From positions 620,001 to 684,000 of the forward strand of contig NC_052393.1 of assembly GCF_009389715.1 (NCBI RefSeq): 64,000 nucleotides of DNA. Direction: 5' to 3'. This DNA is from Phoenix dactylifera. Taxonomy: Eukaryota > Streptophyta > Magnoliopsida > Arecales > Arecaceae. The number at the start of each line of letters is the position of its first letter. The first letter of the stretch is position 1. Under the pieces are notes generated by a model. That model made no database searches and was not told the DNA's origin. It saw only the letters and a list, made by a program, of their open reading frames with translations. The translations under genes were made by a program, and so were the position numbers. Positions 1 through 11,627 of the stretch are shown one piece after another.

Positions 1-4
1 TTAC

Positions 5-3000
5 CTTTTCCATTAAAGACACGCTCAAATTTGCAAAGCATGGAAAGCTTGGCACAAGTGGCTTTAGAGTAATCCGTGGTACCAAAAATATTTGTAATTG
101 CAGCAGCTGTGAACACCAAAAATGTCTTATTAGTTGCATATGTTTGCATATTGTTTTAACCCCTGGTATGACTTGGAACATATCTGACCTGCACCGTCAC
201 TCTGAAAGACAAAAGCTTAAGGCTTACAGATATGTTGGCATTGCCAGCCCAACGCACCCCAGGCTCAATAGCTAATTGTTTCTCTTGAGTTTCATAAACT
301 TTAACACCTGTTAGATCAGAAAGATGAACAAGATAAGCAAGAGAAAGAATGAAGTTTACTAACATCAAATCTTAATACCCTAAGAGAATGAGTATCAAAG
401 GACAAACAAACAACCAAGAAAAACCTAAAAGAACATTTTACACCAGCTCACCATATTAATATAAATAATTTTGTTGAGTTTTAGTTAACTTTTGAAAAAT
501 GAACTGATATTCATTTCTTATGTAAATGAAAATGATGTCAAGAAAATTGAAAGATACTCAATGGATCATATCCATATCCAGGTTTTCTTGTAACAAAATA
601 AATGAAGAGACTACTGAAGGCATATCCAGTCGAATTAAAATAAGGTTGATGAAGTGGAAAGGTGCTCCAAAGCTGTTAAGAGATCAACACATGCCTCCAA
701 CATTGTATGGTCTAATTTCTCAAAAAAAAGGGGGTAAAAAAACATCACATGGTCAAAATGTTCGACAATAAAAAGGGCATACAAATGAAGACCTAGAGCA
801 AGAAAGATATTATGTCAAAAACTCCCTCTCCTGCCCTATTGTATAAAACAAAAAAGAATGAGAAAAACTCAATGTTTAATTTCATAATGAAGCTCAGAAA
901 AATTATGTTATAAAATGTATAGAACAGCAACTCTACTAGAAAATGGCCTCTATATTTCGAGGGCAATCTGAGATCATCTGTTTTAAGATATCTGAAGAAC
1001 TTTCTTCAAAAGGCAAGGAGGGTTCAAAGAACCCAAACCCCTCCCCCCCCACCCTCATTTATTATAAATAAAAGGCTTATTTAAAAACCTTCAGATTGCA
1101 GAAATTGTTCTAGTGCAGAAAACAATTTAAGGAATGCAACAAATAATAATATATTTGGAAATTATGACACAAATATAGCAGAAGTTTGCCTGCAATAAAT
1201 CACATCATCAAAATTTCTTATAAAAGAAAAGAAAAAAAAAAACTATTTCTATTTTATGAGTAGACTTTAAGCAGATGCTGTAAAGAATTTACTGCACTTT
1301 ACATGGAGAATTGCACTTAGATTATCTCATAGTTTTAAATATTTCTCAGTTACAAGTCTTGAATGATCATGTGCTTAGATGATATGACACGTCAGTCAAG
1401 TTCATCTCCTACTTCAATCCAAGACTCATGCAATCCTATGAAAAATAAGTATAACCCTCTTGTACAAATCATATGAGATAAAATTGGCATCATCAAAATA
1501 TTAAAAAAGATTTTAATATTGCCAGAGTTTTTTCCTATGCTGCATTCTGAAAGGTTTTTACTTAAAGTGCTTAGAGGAAGAGAAAAGAAACGCACCATGA
1601 ATTGTAGGTGGAAGAGTACCAAGAGTTAGATGGTCAAATTCAATGGATTCTAAGCAATATTTCCCAATATATTGATCAAATATTGGCTTTGTTGTGCTTC
1701 TTATTGTACTGCATATTGCCTGTGTTCATTCATACAATTTTAAGACAATGAGCGCCAAGTGAAGTCATTATCAAATACCTGCAGAAGTACCTATTCTAAG
1801 AAAAACAACAAAAAAATTCAACTCTACTGAATGAAACATATAAAAGTTGAAGAACCTTATCCAGGTACGGCCATATATCAAACATAAATTTATTCATCCA
1901 GTCAACCTGCAGAAGAAAAGGGGAAGAACTCTTAACAAAATATACACATTTACTAAGGCAGAGCAATGAAATTGCTAGGACACAATTGTTATGGTGCATA
2001 TATGTGTGCTCCATGTGATGACTTAGTGTACAATTTTCTTTTGTAAATTCAGTATGATACTTGAAACTTTGATCACATCAAACATCCTAAGTAGAATTTA
2101 TTGCATGTCATTATGCTTCCCATCCTTTGGTTTTTCTGAGATGTCTTGGTATGACAGTTACCTAGAAAATCATCTTTATGTCCACTTGGCATCAACACTA
2201 ATTGGAGATCATCAATCCAACTTGGACTGCTAACATTAGCTGCCATGTTGTTAATATCAGTAATTGCACCGTCTCCAAAACTTAGTTAGAAGTCAAAATC
2301 CTTATAGGACCTTAGTTCTTTGGTCCAGGAACTTCACTGTGGTGCTTATAGACAACCAAATTGATGATTGGAACATGGGCACCCAAGGCCGTACTTTTGC
2401 CAACAAACTATAAGTTGCCATGGTAATTGGAGAGCTTGTTCAAGCTACATCTCCCTCATATGTAGGTTGTCCATTCTCAAACTTTGTGCTCTGTGCTGTT
2501 CAATTAGAGCATACTAAAGATTGCATTTCCCTTGCTACAAAAAAAATCTGTTCCTGGTTATACATGGATCTAACAAGTTACAACACATAATGATGATTCA
2601 ATTGGTCCCACAAGGCATTGGAGAAAGAACTGAATTTGCAAAAGATCATAATTAAGCCAATAAAGATCTGAATATGGAAAAGCTACGCAAGGATATAAAC
2701 AAACTGACCCGGTCACAATCAGGATTTTTAATCCACGATGGAATCTCAGGTAGGAGTGCATGCAAGGTTTTTGAATCTAACTCATTCAAGGGTCTAATAA
2801 TTGGTTCCTGCCAGAAGGAAGCATAAGAAAAAAGGGTAAACAAAAATTACTACATGAGCAATTTAACATGTGGACCTAAGTATATCCATATGCACAATAA
2901 GTATTGATGATCCAAAAAAATAATGATAACAATTTCTGAAGTTTTTGATTCTTGCCAGGACTGGCCAACATAGCTGTGCATTGCTCATTTCTAAGATCTC

Positions 3001-4153
3001 TTTCAATGCAGCCGGATTGGTTTTCCCAGTCTTTCTTATATGAAGCATCAACATCCAACTTTTGCCAAAAATGCATTAAAACAGAGAAATTATATATAAA
3101 TATCACGTTGAAGATCCAGTAAAGCAAGTCAGGAAAAAAAAGAAGAAAATATCAGAACCCAATGAGATAGATTATTTCAGTACTTTTTTTCAGAAAAGTG
3201 AGGCAAGTCAAATCAGGACCATAATGTCACAAAAATCTTACACTTTAGCAGCTACAACATCTAAAATAGGAATTCATTTTATAAAAGACTAATTCAAAGG
3301 CACTCTTACTAGAATTATGCTAAAATATGGTTGAACAATAGAGTCATTTGATCCAAACCAAAAAGGTAACAACTCAACCAAAAAAAAAAATTCTTACTGA
3401 AGTTCGCTCAAGCAAGCAAAGATATTCCTATAAGACACTCTGCAGTCCCATCGAACAATGTCTTATACTGAGTTTGGAAAACATGCACAGCAGGAAGAAA
3501 GAAAACAAATCAGCCAATTCTTTCATGTGATGTCTAAACGCCAAGGAAACAAAACCCAAATCAGAAGAACACTCTCATCGGGCTTCCTCCACAGTCAAAG
3601 GAAATAAACAACAGAACATCAGGTTCGATCAAAAACCGACATCAAGAAATTTGCCAAAACCCTCATCTCGGTTCTCACTCAATCCATCAGGTGTTCGAAA
3701 CACAGACCCAACAACGCCGCTCTTTTTAAAACTATCGAAGAGAACCAACAACGAAGAAAAAGGCCAAAATCAGAGCCTTTTTTCCTATTGGGTTTCCGGC
3801 ACAGCAGACCAAACAACGCCGGCTTCAGAAGAACAGAAAGCAAAGAAAGATCACATTTTTAACTCAAAATCTATTACGAAAAGGAAAAGGGAAAAAACAT
3901 GAGAAAAATTCTCATCGACTTTCTTGGTTCTTGCACGAAAAAAAAAAGAATAATGAATCAATAGTGAAAATCAACGAAGTCTAAAAACACTATAACAACA
4001 AAAAAAGAAATTGGATTCAGAAGAAAAAAATGTGACCTCTCTTTCAACATCAGTTGGCTGGAAGTATATATACAAGAAATAGCCGAGAATAATCCCGATG
4101 GGAACGCCGAATCCGAAGCCGACGATCCCCAAGAAAGTGCCCACGAAGCCCAT
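5..4153 (-). CDS. SYT3: Synaptotagmin-3-like protein, 5' part (exons 1-6), runs off the left edge
   Basis: Exons in transcript order are 4153-4037, 2807-2709, 1906-1856, 1719-1596, 307-189 and 106-5. All have GT-AG borders and compatible phases, giving 204 residues; the gene continues past position 1. The start gives a hydrophobic N-terminal anchor beginning MGFVGTFLGIVGFGFG, followed by the first part of the SMP (lipid-binding) domain. Exons 4-5 read LGTLPPTVHG then VKVYETQEK, the form I recall for Arabidopsis SYT3. Only about half a dozen residues differ from the complete paralogue at 16,264-26,855 (for example Arg/Lys at residue 38, Ile/Met in exon 2, Ser/Ile in exon 5). No disabling change is visible. 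Family members tether the ER to the plasma membrane. The C2 domains cannot be seen here, so whether this copy is complete is unknown. Confidence 0.88.
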
Positions 4154-4345
4154 CGCCTACTCTCTCTCGCCCGCGCAATCATCGAATCGAATCGAAATGG
4201 ATTGAAAGAGGGAAAGGAAAATAGGAAGTCGGGCGGCTTCGGCCTCGGGAAGAGACTAGTCTTCGGAGAACTCCGTCCCGAGACGGAGAACGGCAAGGCC
4301 TAGGAGTACCCGAATAAAACCGCCAAAACCAGTTCTTTTTCGGCC

Positions 4346-4353
4346 AACGGTTT
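4346..4353. repeat. Left 8-bp target-site duplication AACGGTTT
   Basis: AACGGTTT here and at 6,194-6,201 flank the insertion. The unfilled site is present once in the paralogous block at 27,046-27,053 (cggccAACGGTTTcgacac). This fixes the insertion boundaries. Eight-bp duplications fit Mutator-like and hAT elements. Confidence 0.9.
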
Positions 4354-5240
4354 GGGTAGTTCTATATACACCCCCCCTATTGCTCAGGACACCCCCCAAA
4401 AATTAAAAAAAAATTAAATACTCTCTACACCCCCCCATTTGCTAAGGACACCCCTAAAAAATTAAAAATTCCTAAATTACCCCCCACCCTCCCCACCCCC
4501 TCACCTAAATTGCTCTCTACACCCCCCAAACCCCCCCCCCACCCCGCTCTTCCCCTCCAAAACACCTCGCCAACGCCCAAAACCCCCCCGTTCCTCCTTC
4601 TCCCTCTCGTCGCCGGCATTCTCCCGATCTCCGACCACCTCGCCGGCTTCTCCCGGAACCACCTCGCCGGCTTCTCCCGAAATTTTTTTTTTCACGGTTC
4701 GTGCTCCGTTCGGCACTGGATCGCCGAACAAAAGGCTTCTGTTCGGCTGAACAGTGCCGGACAGAAGCCTTCTGTTCGGCACTGTGCAGCCGAACAGATC
4801 TGTTCGGTTGAGGGTTGCCGAACAGAAGGTTTCTGTTCGGCACTGTTCAGCCGAACAGAAGGCTTCTGTTCGGCACTGTTCAGCCGAACAGAAGCCTTTT
4901 GTTCGGCGATCCAGTGCCGAACGGAGCACGAACCGTGAAAAAAAAAATTTCGGGAGAAGCCGGCGAGGTGGTTCCGGGAGAAGCCGGCGAGGTGGTCGGA
5001 GATCGGGAGAATGCCGGCGACGAGAGGGAGAAGGGGAACGGGGGAGGAGGGGTTTAAGGGGGGTTTGAGGGGTGTTTTTTTTTTTTCTTTTCAAAACGAA
5101 ACGGAGGAGGAGGAAGAGGGGGTGTATGAGAAAATTTCAAGGGCAATATGGTAATTACACTAAAGGTTAGTTTGGGTATTTTTTTTTTGGTTTTTGGGGG
5201 GTGTCCTGAGCAATAGGGGGGGTGTATATAGAACTACCCC
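4354..5240. mobile_element. Non-autonomous Mutator-like element A (first half of a palindromic pair)
   Basis: An 887-bp element with terminal inverted repeats starting GGGTAGTTCTATATACACC and ending in the reverse complement. Its left arm is a C-rich, T-poor tract with CTCGCCGGCTTCTCCCG repeats. The core (about 4,694-4,942) is an array of short palindromic units built from TGTTCGGCACTG and CAGCCGAACAG, bounded by an inverted repeat starting cacggttcgtgctccg. The right arm differs from the left beyond the first 50 bases. No transposase is visible, so it must be mobilised in trans. Mutator-like assignment rests on the long inverted repeats and the 8-bp target duplication; hAT is the alternative. 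Confidence 0.8.
4694..4942. repeat. Palindromic CTGTTCGGC/GCCGAACAG array (core of element A)
   Basis: Short inverted units of roughly 20-40 bp alternate TGTTCGGCACTG with CAGTGCCGAACA. The same words appear on both strands, which is why long open frames occur on both strands here. Any transcript would fold into a strong multi-stem hairpin. Confidence 0.9.
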
Positions 5241-5248
5241 AAACCGTT
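5241..5248. repeat. Central AAACCGTT, the inverted copy of the target-site duplication
   Basis: AAACCGTT separates elements A and B and is the exact reverse complement of the AACGGTTT flanking the pair. Simple sequential insertion would leave it in the same orientation as the outer copies. Confidence 0.85.
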
Positions 5249-6193
5249 GGGGTAGTTCTATATACACCCCCCCTATTGCTCAGGACACCCCCCAAAAACC
5301 AAAAAAAAAATACCCAAACTAACCTTTAGTGTAATTACCATATTGCCCTTGAAATTTTCTCATACACCCCCCCTTCCTCCTCCTCCGTTTCGTTTTGAAA
5401 AGAAAAAAAAAACCCCCCCTCAAACCCCCCTTAAACCCCTCGATCCATTTACATCGTTTAGGCGATCTTTGAAGGAGATTTAAGCCCCATTCGAAGCATG
5501 GACAAGCAACTAGTGATTTGGGACGAAGAATCGGCCGCAAAGGTACGTGTTCCACCTTATTTCGAAATTTTTTTTTTTTCACGGTTCGTGCTCCGTTCGG
5601 CATTGGATCGCCGAACAAAAGGCTTCTGTTCGGCTGAACAGTGCCGAACAGAAGCCTTCTGTTCGGCACTGTGCAGCCGAACAGATCTGTTCGGCTGCAC
5701 AGTGCCGAACAGAAGCCTTCTGTTCGGCACTGTGCAGCCGAACAGATCTGTTCGGCTGCACAGTGCCGAACAGAAGACTTCTGTTCGGCACTGTTCAGCC
5801 GAACAGAAGCCTTTTGTTCGGCGATCCAGTGCCGAACGGAGCACGAACCGTGAAAAAAAAAAATTTCGGGAGAAGCCGGCGAGGTGGTTCCGGGAGAAGC
5901 CGGCGAGGTGGTCGGAGATCGGGAGAATGCCGGCGACGAGAGGGAGAAGGGGGAACGGGGGGGTTTTGGGCGTTGGCGAGGTGTTTTGGAGGGGAAGAGC
6001 GGGGTGGGGGGGGGGTTTGGGGGGTGTAGAGAGCAATTTAGGTGAGGGGGTGGGGAGGGTGGGGGGTAATTTAGGAATTTTTAATTTTTTAGGGGTGTCC
6101 TTAGCAAATGGGGGGGTGTAGAGAGTATTTAATTTTTTTTTAATTTTTGGGGGGTGTCCTGAGCAATAGGGGGGGTGTATATAGAACCACCCC
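5249..6193. mobile_element. Non-autonomous Mutator-like element B (second half of the palindromic pair)
   Basis: A 945-bp element with the same terminal repeats (GGGGTAGTTCTATATACACC at the left, reverse complement ending ggttctaccccc-like at the right, with one base difference). Its left arm is the inverse of element A's right arm and its right arm the inverse of A's left arm, so the pair is a near-perfect 1.84-kb palindrome. The exception is about 130 bp at 5,438-5,567, which is unique to B and looks like captured sequence. The core at 5,580-5,852 is the same TGTTCGGC palindromic array as in A. Confidence 0.8.
5438..5567 (+). pseudogene. Possible captured gene fragment inside element B
   Basis: This insert is absent from the mirror arm in element A. 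It has normal base composition, an ATG at 5,498 followed by a 15-codon open stretch (MDKQLVIWDEESAAK), and then a good splice donor (AAAG|gtacgtg). That looks like a 5' UTR, start codon and first exon of a plant gene carried by a Pack-MULE. It could instead be the remnant 5' end of the element's own transposase gene. I do not recognise the protein. Reading on past the donor enters the palindromic array, so the longer open frame is not meaningful. Confidence 0.4.
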
Positions 6194-6281
6194 AACGGTT
6201 TCGACACGTTAGCGTTTGAAATCACGCATGTGCCACTCTCCTTTTACACAATGCCTGATTTGCTCCCTAAAGGTTTGTCTC

Positions 6282-6286
<5 letters not shown>

Positions 6287-6314
<28 letters not shown>
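6287..6314. repeat. (TA)n microsatellite, about 14 units
   Basis: Pure AT alternation in the left duplicated block. The right block has a poly-A tract at the matching place (about 27,140), so the TA array arose after the duplication. Confidence 0.9.
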
Positions 6315-6941
6315 TGCTAAAACTGAAATTTCATACAACATAGAAACCAACACATCCAATAGCATTTGCAACCAAAAGATCTCAGAATGCACCAGACAAG
6401 TCATCCTTACCAACCTTAAAGTGCCTCCTGAGTAGCTCGCAACATATACCGCCACCTAGTCTACCGCTATGTTAGCTTCACGATATATATGCATAGTCCG
6501 AAAAGTAATTCCCTTCCTCACCAGCAAGATTGTCTCCTTTAATAAAACTAACCACTAGCATTTCAAACCTCCATACTCTTTGTTGGTTTTTTCTTCTCCT
6601 TCGTCTTCCTTCTCTACGAAGTAACTTCGTAAGTATGATAAATGCTTGCATGGTACTTGGAGAATGGTTTAAACCAACTCGATGCTTACAAAGCCCTGCA
6701 CATTCTTTTTTTTTTTTTTTATACAGGTCGGATGATTTAAATTAACTAAAAAAATATATATTCATTGGAATCAAAAAATAAAAAATTAGAAAACTAGATA
6801 GGAAGAACAGGTGAGGATACCTAGAGAGTGGATCCCATATGACTCGCCGTATATGATGCCTTCCAGTCAGATGTATTGTTCATTTTTCTATAAATATAAG
6901 AAATCTTAAAATATGGTAGTGATTACAATAGTCTCCAACAC

Positions 6942-8900
6942 GAGGCGTCGAACTCCGGACGACACTTCATTTCTCATCCATGAGATTAAAAAGGTGTCCT
7001 ACAACTGCTTTCACCAGAGATCTTGTGAATAGAACAACCTAGTTGCATTAAAAGCTCTGGAGATCCTTCCCTTGGTGGACCTCAAACATATGGTTTCGAA
7101 CATGTGACTACTGATATATTTATTACATCTCCTTTTCTTTAAGACTCTAAAATTAGCAACGTAGCACGTCTATGAATCTATCGAAGATGGGATCGCTCTT
7201 AGTAATTGTTCTCCTTTTCATTCTCTCCTTTTTCCCTCTAGAAGTTTTGCCTCTTCAGGTGACAGTAGATGAAGCCTAGTTTAATCCTGCTAGGGTTTCA
7301 TGCATGAACCCAATTGTTTGGATAAATGTTGTTATGAACGGATCATATGGAGGCCAAGCTTTGAAACCATCTCAAAATGTTACCATAACGAAGCCAAAGA
7401 AGTTTAAAATTGAATTGAGGAGATTATCTCTCATCTTTTTTCTTAGATACCCATTCCGCAGAAGCATTTGGATCACTTTTAAATCTTGCCTTTAGAGGCC
7501 GGCCAACAAATTTGCATTCCTTGTAGACTCCGTGGAGGATAGAAATTTCAGCTTGCCTGAGAAAATCTTGGGATCGGCTTCTGATGGCTTTGTTTTGGCA
7601 TATATGGCTCGATCGGAATTGTAGGATATTCCTTTGCAGCAGGCAGTATTCTATATTCTCAGTTCTGTAGAAAACTCCACAAGCTTTTTATTTTTGGCAG
7701 AATCTCGGGCTTGTAAAAATTAAAGAAGGGCACAACAAGACGTGGAAATATTCTTTTTTTTTTGGTGACTAATCCTTATTTTGTGGTCTTTGTTTGGAGG
7801 CTTCTTATCTCTCTTCTTCTTATACGTAATTTTCTCTACTAATGAATTTGGGGAAGTATTTCACTTCCCCCTTTAATAAAAAAAAAAAAATTGCTTTACT
7901 ACTAAAATCATTATCAGCTAGCATGAGATATTATGAATATTTCATATCTAAATTGATGCCGGCATCAGCGTCTCTGGAAATTCTTTTGAAAGAATTTGTT
8001 TTAGTGGTATTTTGCTTTGAAGACCAATTATTCAATTGTATAATTTTGTTCATAAATTAAGAATTATTCCAATGCTCACAAGTCACATCTCATTGCTTAA
8101 CAATTAAAGGTTTTTGATTTGTGCCCTAGACGTGCACTCTCAATCATTTGGATTTGGATAATTATAGTATAGGAAGATCTATTTCATTCTCTTGAAAAAA
8201 AAAAAATCTGTTTTTTTGCTGTTCATAGCTCATAGTCCGTACTTTGTTATACTTTGGTACCAGCCATTCAACTACTAATGACATCCTCCTTTCTTTAAAA
8301 CAATGAGCAGAGAGGAATATCAACTCCTACAACCATGATTCATGGATCTAGATCTTAATCATCCGTGAATTAATACTATGCAATTTATTGGTTGAATTTG
8401 TTTTTTTTTTATTATTAGTAATTTAGTAGTATAATGGGAAGAGCTATAATTGCTGTTGTCATTTTAAAACCCATCAACTAAAATTAATTGCGGAGCTGCG
8501 GGAAGTGCTCGTAGTTGTTATCGAGGGACTCGGTACTCCGTGTCCTACGGGCCTTACAGGAGAGATGGGACCCACCGGGAGCGAAACGGGATCTCAAAAA
8601 TGACCGTTTCACAGGGTGCGAATGGCCACGATGATCCGGACATGATACCCTCAAACGTGTCACGTGATACCTGATGGAATCTTGTAGAGATCCGAAGCCC
8701 TTAAAATAATAATAATAAAAAGCCATGGGCCACATATCGGTCATCATCGGAATCCAGCCTCCATTATTTTACTCTTATTCCGAGGTCAGGGATCTGCATC
8801 CAGCCTGCCCTATTAAGGTGAGCTTAAGCCTATGATATTATGGAGGAGAGTTGGTGTTGGGCTCATGGGCCTCCTTAGCTATGTGGCACTTTTTGCGAGC
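6942..8900. other. Intergenic, no gene recognised
   Basis: AT-rich sequence left of the duplication end. Short open frames here lack homology that I recognise. 8,480-8,760 is a more GC-rich stretch with no clear coding signal. Confidence 0.6.
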
Positions 8901-8904
8901 AAAA

Positions 8905-9304
8905 GGGATGCCACCAAGGTGGTAGCTCAATTGAAAAGGGGCGTTTGCTTCCAACCAAGTAGTTTCATATTCAAAACATGCAGACGTCGATTAAATTTAA
9001 AGATCGGATGCCCCATGTCTGGACACGGGATCTGAAAGCGCTACTGGCCGGCTGGTACCAAGATGGCGTCGGGATGACGTACTCACCCGTGAGGAGGTTG
9101 CCACGTAGATGGGGCCGCCCGCAAGATAGGGAGGGTATGAGAAATATAAGTATGCCTCTACCTCCGAAGGGGTAGGGGGGTGCTTTCTATCCGTATCGGA
9201 CATGTCCTGGTGGGAGAGGGGCTCGGTGTGGGGTTGCTACGCGGGTGAGGTTCTCTTTCCCCCCTTCACCTTTTTTCTAAGCAAAAAAAAAAAAAAAAAA
9301 AAAA
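8905..9304 (+). mobile_element. Probable tRNA-derived SINE with poly-A tail
   Basis: A tRNA-like 5' head (GGTGGTAGCTCAATTG as A-box region, then a degenerate B-box around TTTCATATTCAAAAC), a GC-rich body, and a 22-base poly-A tail at about 9,283-9,304. Flanks look like an imperfect direct repeat: AAAAGGGATGC before and AAAAGAGATGC after. Open frames inside it are not genes. Confidence 0.5.
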
Positions 9305-9309
9305 GAGAT

Positions 9310-10087
9310 GCAAACCATACAAGAAAACTTCAATACTTTTTTTCTGGTATTCGTAACTAGTATGCTAAGGTTTTAGCTTTGAATAAAAGATTCACTCCCT
9401 TTATGATCCGGATTTCCTAGTTGGCTGTAGATTTGGCAAGTCTAGAATTTAAAAAAGTACAATATTTGACTTATTTAAGAAATTAAATTTTATAATCTAA
9501 GAGTATGTTGGGATAAGCAGACTACAATGAAAATTTTATTAGATTCGTGGATTGTACTAGTACAACCCGCAAAATTATAGAATTAGAAGTTCTAAATGGA
9601 TTGAAGTCAGATTACAACGAACGTAGAGTCACAACGATGCGACTGCTGCGATGTGGTTTCTTGATGGAATATGGTCTTGGTGGAAGGGGTGGTAAAAAAA
9701 TGATGCAGAGCTGAGGTTCCTCTTTTATTAAAAGATTGGGTGAGCTGCATATAATAGTAACACTCTAGACTCTTAAGAGACTACAATGAAATAATTCTCT
9801 TGCATAATTTGTACTAGCCCCGCTATGCGCCATGTTCAAAGTGGGTATTGTTGGAACTGAAGAAATTCACTGCATATAACTTTCTTTTGAATGTAATTGA
9901 GTCCCTCATCTCAAGTCCAAACTGTTACATGTGTAACTCCCTCGTGCCAATTTGAACTAATCCTGGCATTTGGACTACCCCCCGATTAATTAGGTATTTG
10001 ATGTTATTCATTTATGATTTATTATTAATTTTTCATTTATGATTTATTATTAATTAAAATCTGCTGCATCAATTTTTACACAACCCG

Positions 10088-10120
<33 letters not shown>

Positions 10121-10829
10121 CTTGTGCCCATGAGACTCCCTATGGTGAACATCCACATTACTCATCTTACTGTTAGGTTAGCTGCCAACTTGTTGAAGAC
10201 GCACGTTGACTTGCAGCTGAAAAACGAAAAAAAAAACACCATGGAATGCCATTCACCACATAACCAACAACTTGAACAAAGATTTTTCTACCAATTTGAC
10301 CCGATTTCTTCAAGAAGGAAGCATACTCCAATTCTCTGTTATTTAATCTTTGTACTTAGGACTATATTGTGCATTTTCCCTATTAACTAAAATCAAAAGA
10401 GATTATAGCTACATAACAATGATGACAAGGTCCAATCACAAATATTCCATTCCAAACATTTCACTGTTCTATGCGGATAAATACAAATATAGGGCCTCTG
10501 CACTTTTTCTCATTAAGAACAAAATGATTACCAAAGTAAATTGAAAATTTATTCAGAGAGATTTGCTCTTACATTCAATATTCAACATGCTTTCTGCTTC
10601 TCGATAACAGCAGTCAAGCAAGGATGAAGAAGCACGAAAAAGAGAACGGCATTAGAAGTGGAAAACTTTTCATTCAAGCTACATAGTTTACCCTCAGTGT
10701 GATTAGAAGGAAAACGGAGAATTGCTGCCTTTTTAGTAACAAACTATCAGAAAACAACAAATTTTTTCATAGTAGTATGTCGAACCACATGCTGTACCCA
10801 AACACTAAAGATTCTTTCAAAAAATGAGA
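9310..10829. other. Intergenic, no gene recognised
   Basis: AT-rich sequence containing a short direct duplication (TTTATGATTTATTATTAATT at about 10,010-10,055) and a TA microsatellite at 10,090-10,119. No convincing coding region. Confidence 0.6.
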
Positions 10830-11118
10830 TCACGGTGGCGGGGGTTCTGGTTCAAACAGCGGCGGACAGCAGCTTGTGAATAATCCACAGCAGCAGAGAC
10901 ACCATAAGCTGCAATGTTTATAAGGGAGAAAAATAATTTTTTGGACAAGCCAAATTAGTTTGCAATTCCACTGTAAAACAAGGGAGCTGCATTTTTGTTT
11001 GTCGGAAGAAGCAGTAATTGACAACTCACCATAAATCCAGGAAACCAACCGGTGGTGGCGCGGGTGCTGGCGGGAGGAGAGGCACCTCAGGAGGGGGTGG
11101 CGGAGGAGGGGGATCCAT
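10830..11118 (-). CDS. Candidate 55-aa proline- and cysteine-rich microprotein, two exons
   Basis: Exon 1 is 11118-11030, exon 2 is 10908-10830, with GTGAGT donor and GCAG acceptor; a cysteine codon spans the junction. The N-half is MDPPPPPPPP followed by an Ala/Pro/Val segment ending PPPVGFLDL. The C-half is CLWCLCCCGLFTSCC followed by an acidic Pro tail, EPEPPPP, and a stop. The Cys-rich aromatic core could be a short membrane-associated or palmitoylated segment (inference). An acceptor at about 11,162 suggests an upstream intron leading to the GC-rich exon at 12,531-12,975. I do not recognise the family. The frame runs cleanly across the intron, which favours a real gene; the alternative is chance openness in a proline-codon tract. 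Confidence 0.4.
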
Positions 11119-11627
11119 TCCAGTATGTCGACATGAAATGATGAAAAGCAGGTGGCCGCCCCCTGCATAGCATGAACATATTCCTGATCAACCACCAACT
11201 ACCATTCAAAACATCAGTATCCAGCTGATAGTCAGCAACATTTGAATTCATGACTTGAAATAAGCAAGGGGTAGATAAGGATTCTTAAGACTCTATGGAA
11301 ATGTAATCAATAACTATAAGAAGCAAAGAGCGAACATAATAACATCCATGGCTACTGAAAAATCATTACAGAAAACAAAAGGTCATGTCTATAGCCAATA
11401 AAGTGGCTTAAATGCAAATAACTAGTCAAACCAAATGTAAGCACTGAAGGAAAAAAAAACATCAAAGAGACGGGGGAAAATAACCACACTAAAAGAACGT
11501 CCCATACTATACACAAAGAAACCCAGTCTCTGAAGTTATTCTGCAGCAATGCACAAAGGGCTGGTGCCAAATTAGAGCCTAAAGAAAAACAATGACATAA
11601 GTAAGTTGCTTAAATTAGCTATCAACT

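Larger units (their letters stand above)
1..6941. repeat. Left copy of a tandem segmental duplication
   Basis: This block is nearly identical to 22,692-27,565 in the same orientation, offset by about 22.69 kb. Exons, introns and the upstream flank all match with small indels and scattered substitutions. Similarity stops after 'tctccaaca' at about 6,941 (right copy about 27,565), where the two flanks become unrelated. The left copy carries an extra 1.85-kb insertion at 4,346-6,201 that the right copy lacks. The block starts outside the window, so its full length is unknown. Confidence 0.93.

Noticed and set aside
3958..4296. 112-codon frame overlapping SYT3 exon 1 on the minus strand
   Set aside because: It is the +1 frame shadow of exon 1 and the 5' UTR; the SYT3 N-terminal anchor lies in the other frame.
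4694..5852. Regular short palindromes that look like a CRISPR array
   Set aside because: There are no unique spacers between conserved repeats, the units are contiguous inverted repeats, and the context is a plant nuclear transposon.
4501..6225. Long overlapping open frames (up to 222 codons) on both strands
   Set aside because: They follow the palindromic TGTTCGGC array and C-rich arms, giving the same repeated peptide words on both strands. This is transposon structure, not coding sequence.
8484..9203. Several 65-87-codon frames on both strands
   Set aside because: They fall in or next to the poly-A-tailed SINE-like element and share no recognised domain.
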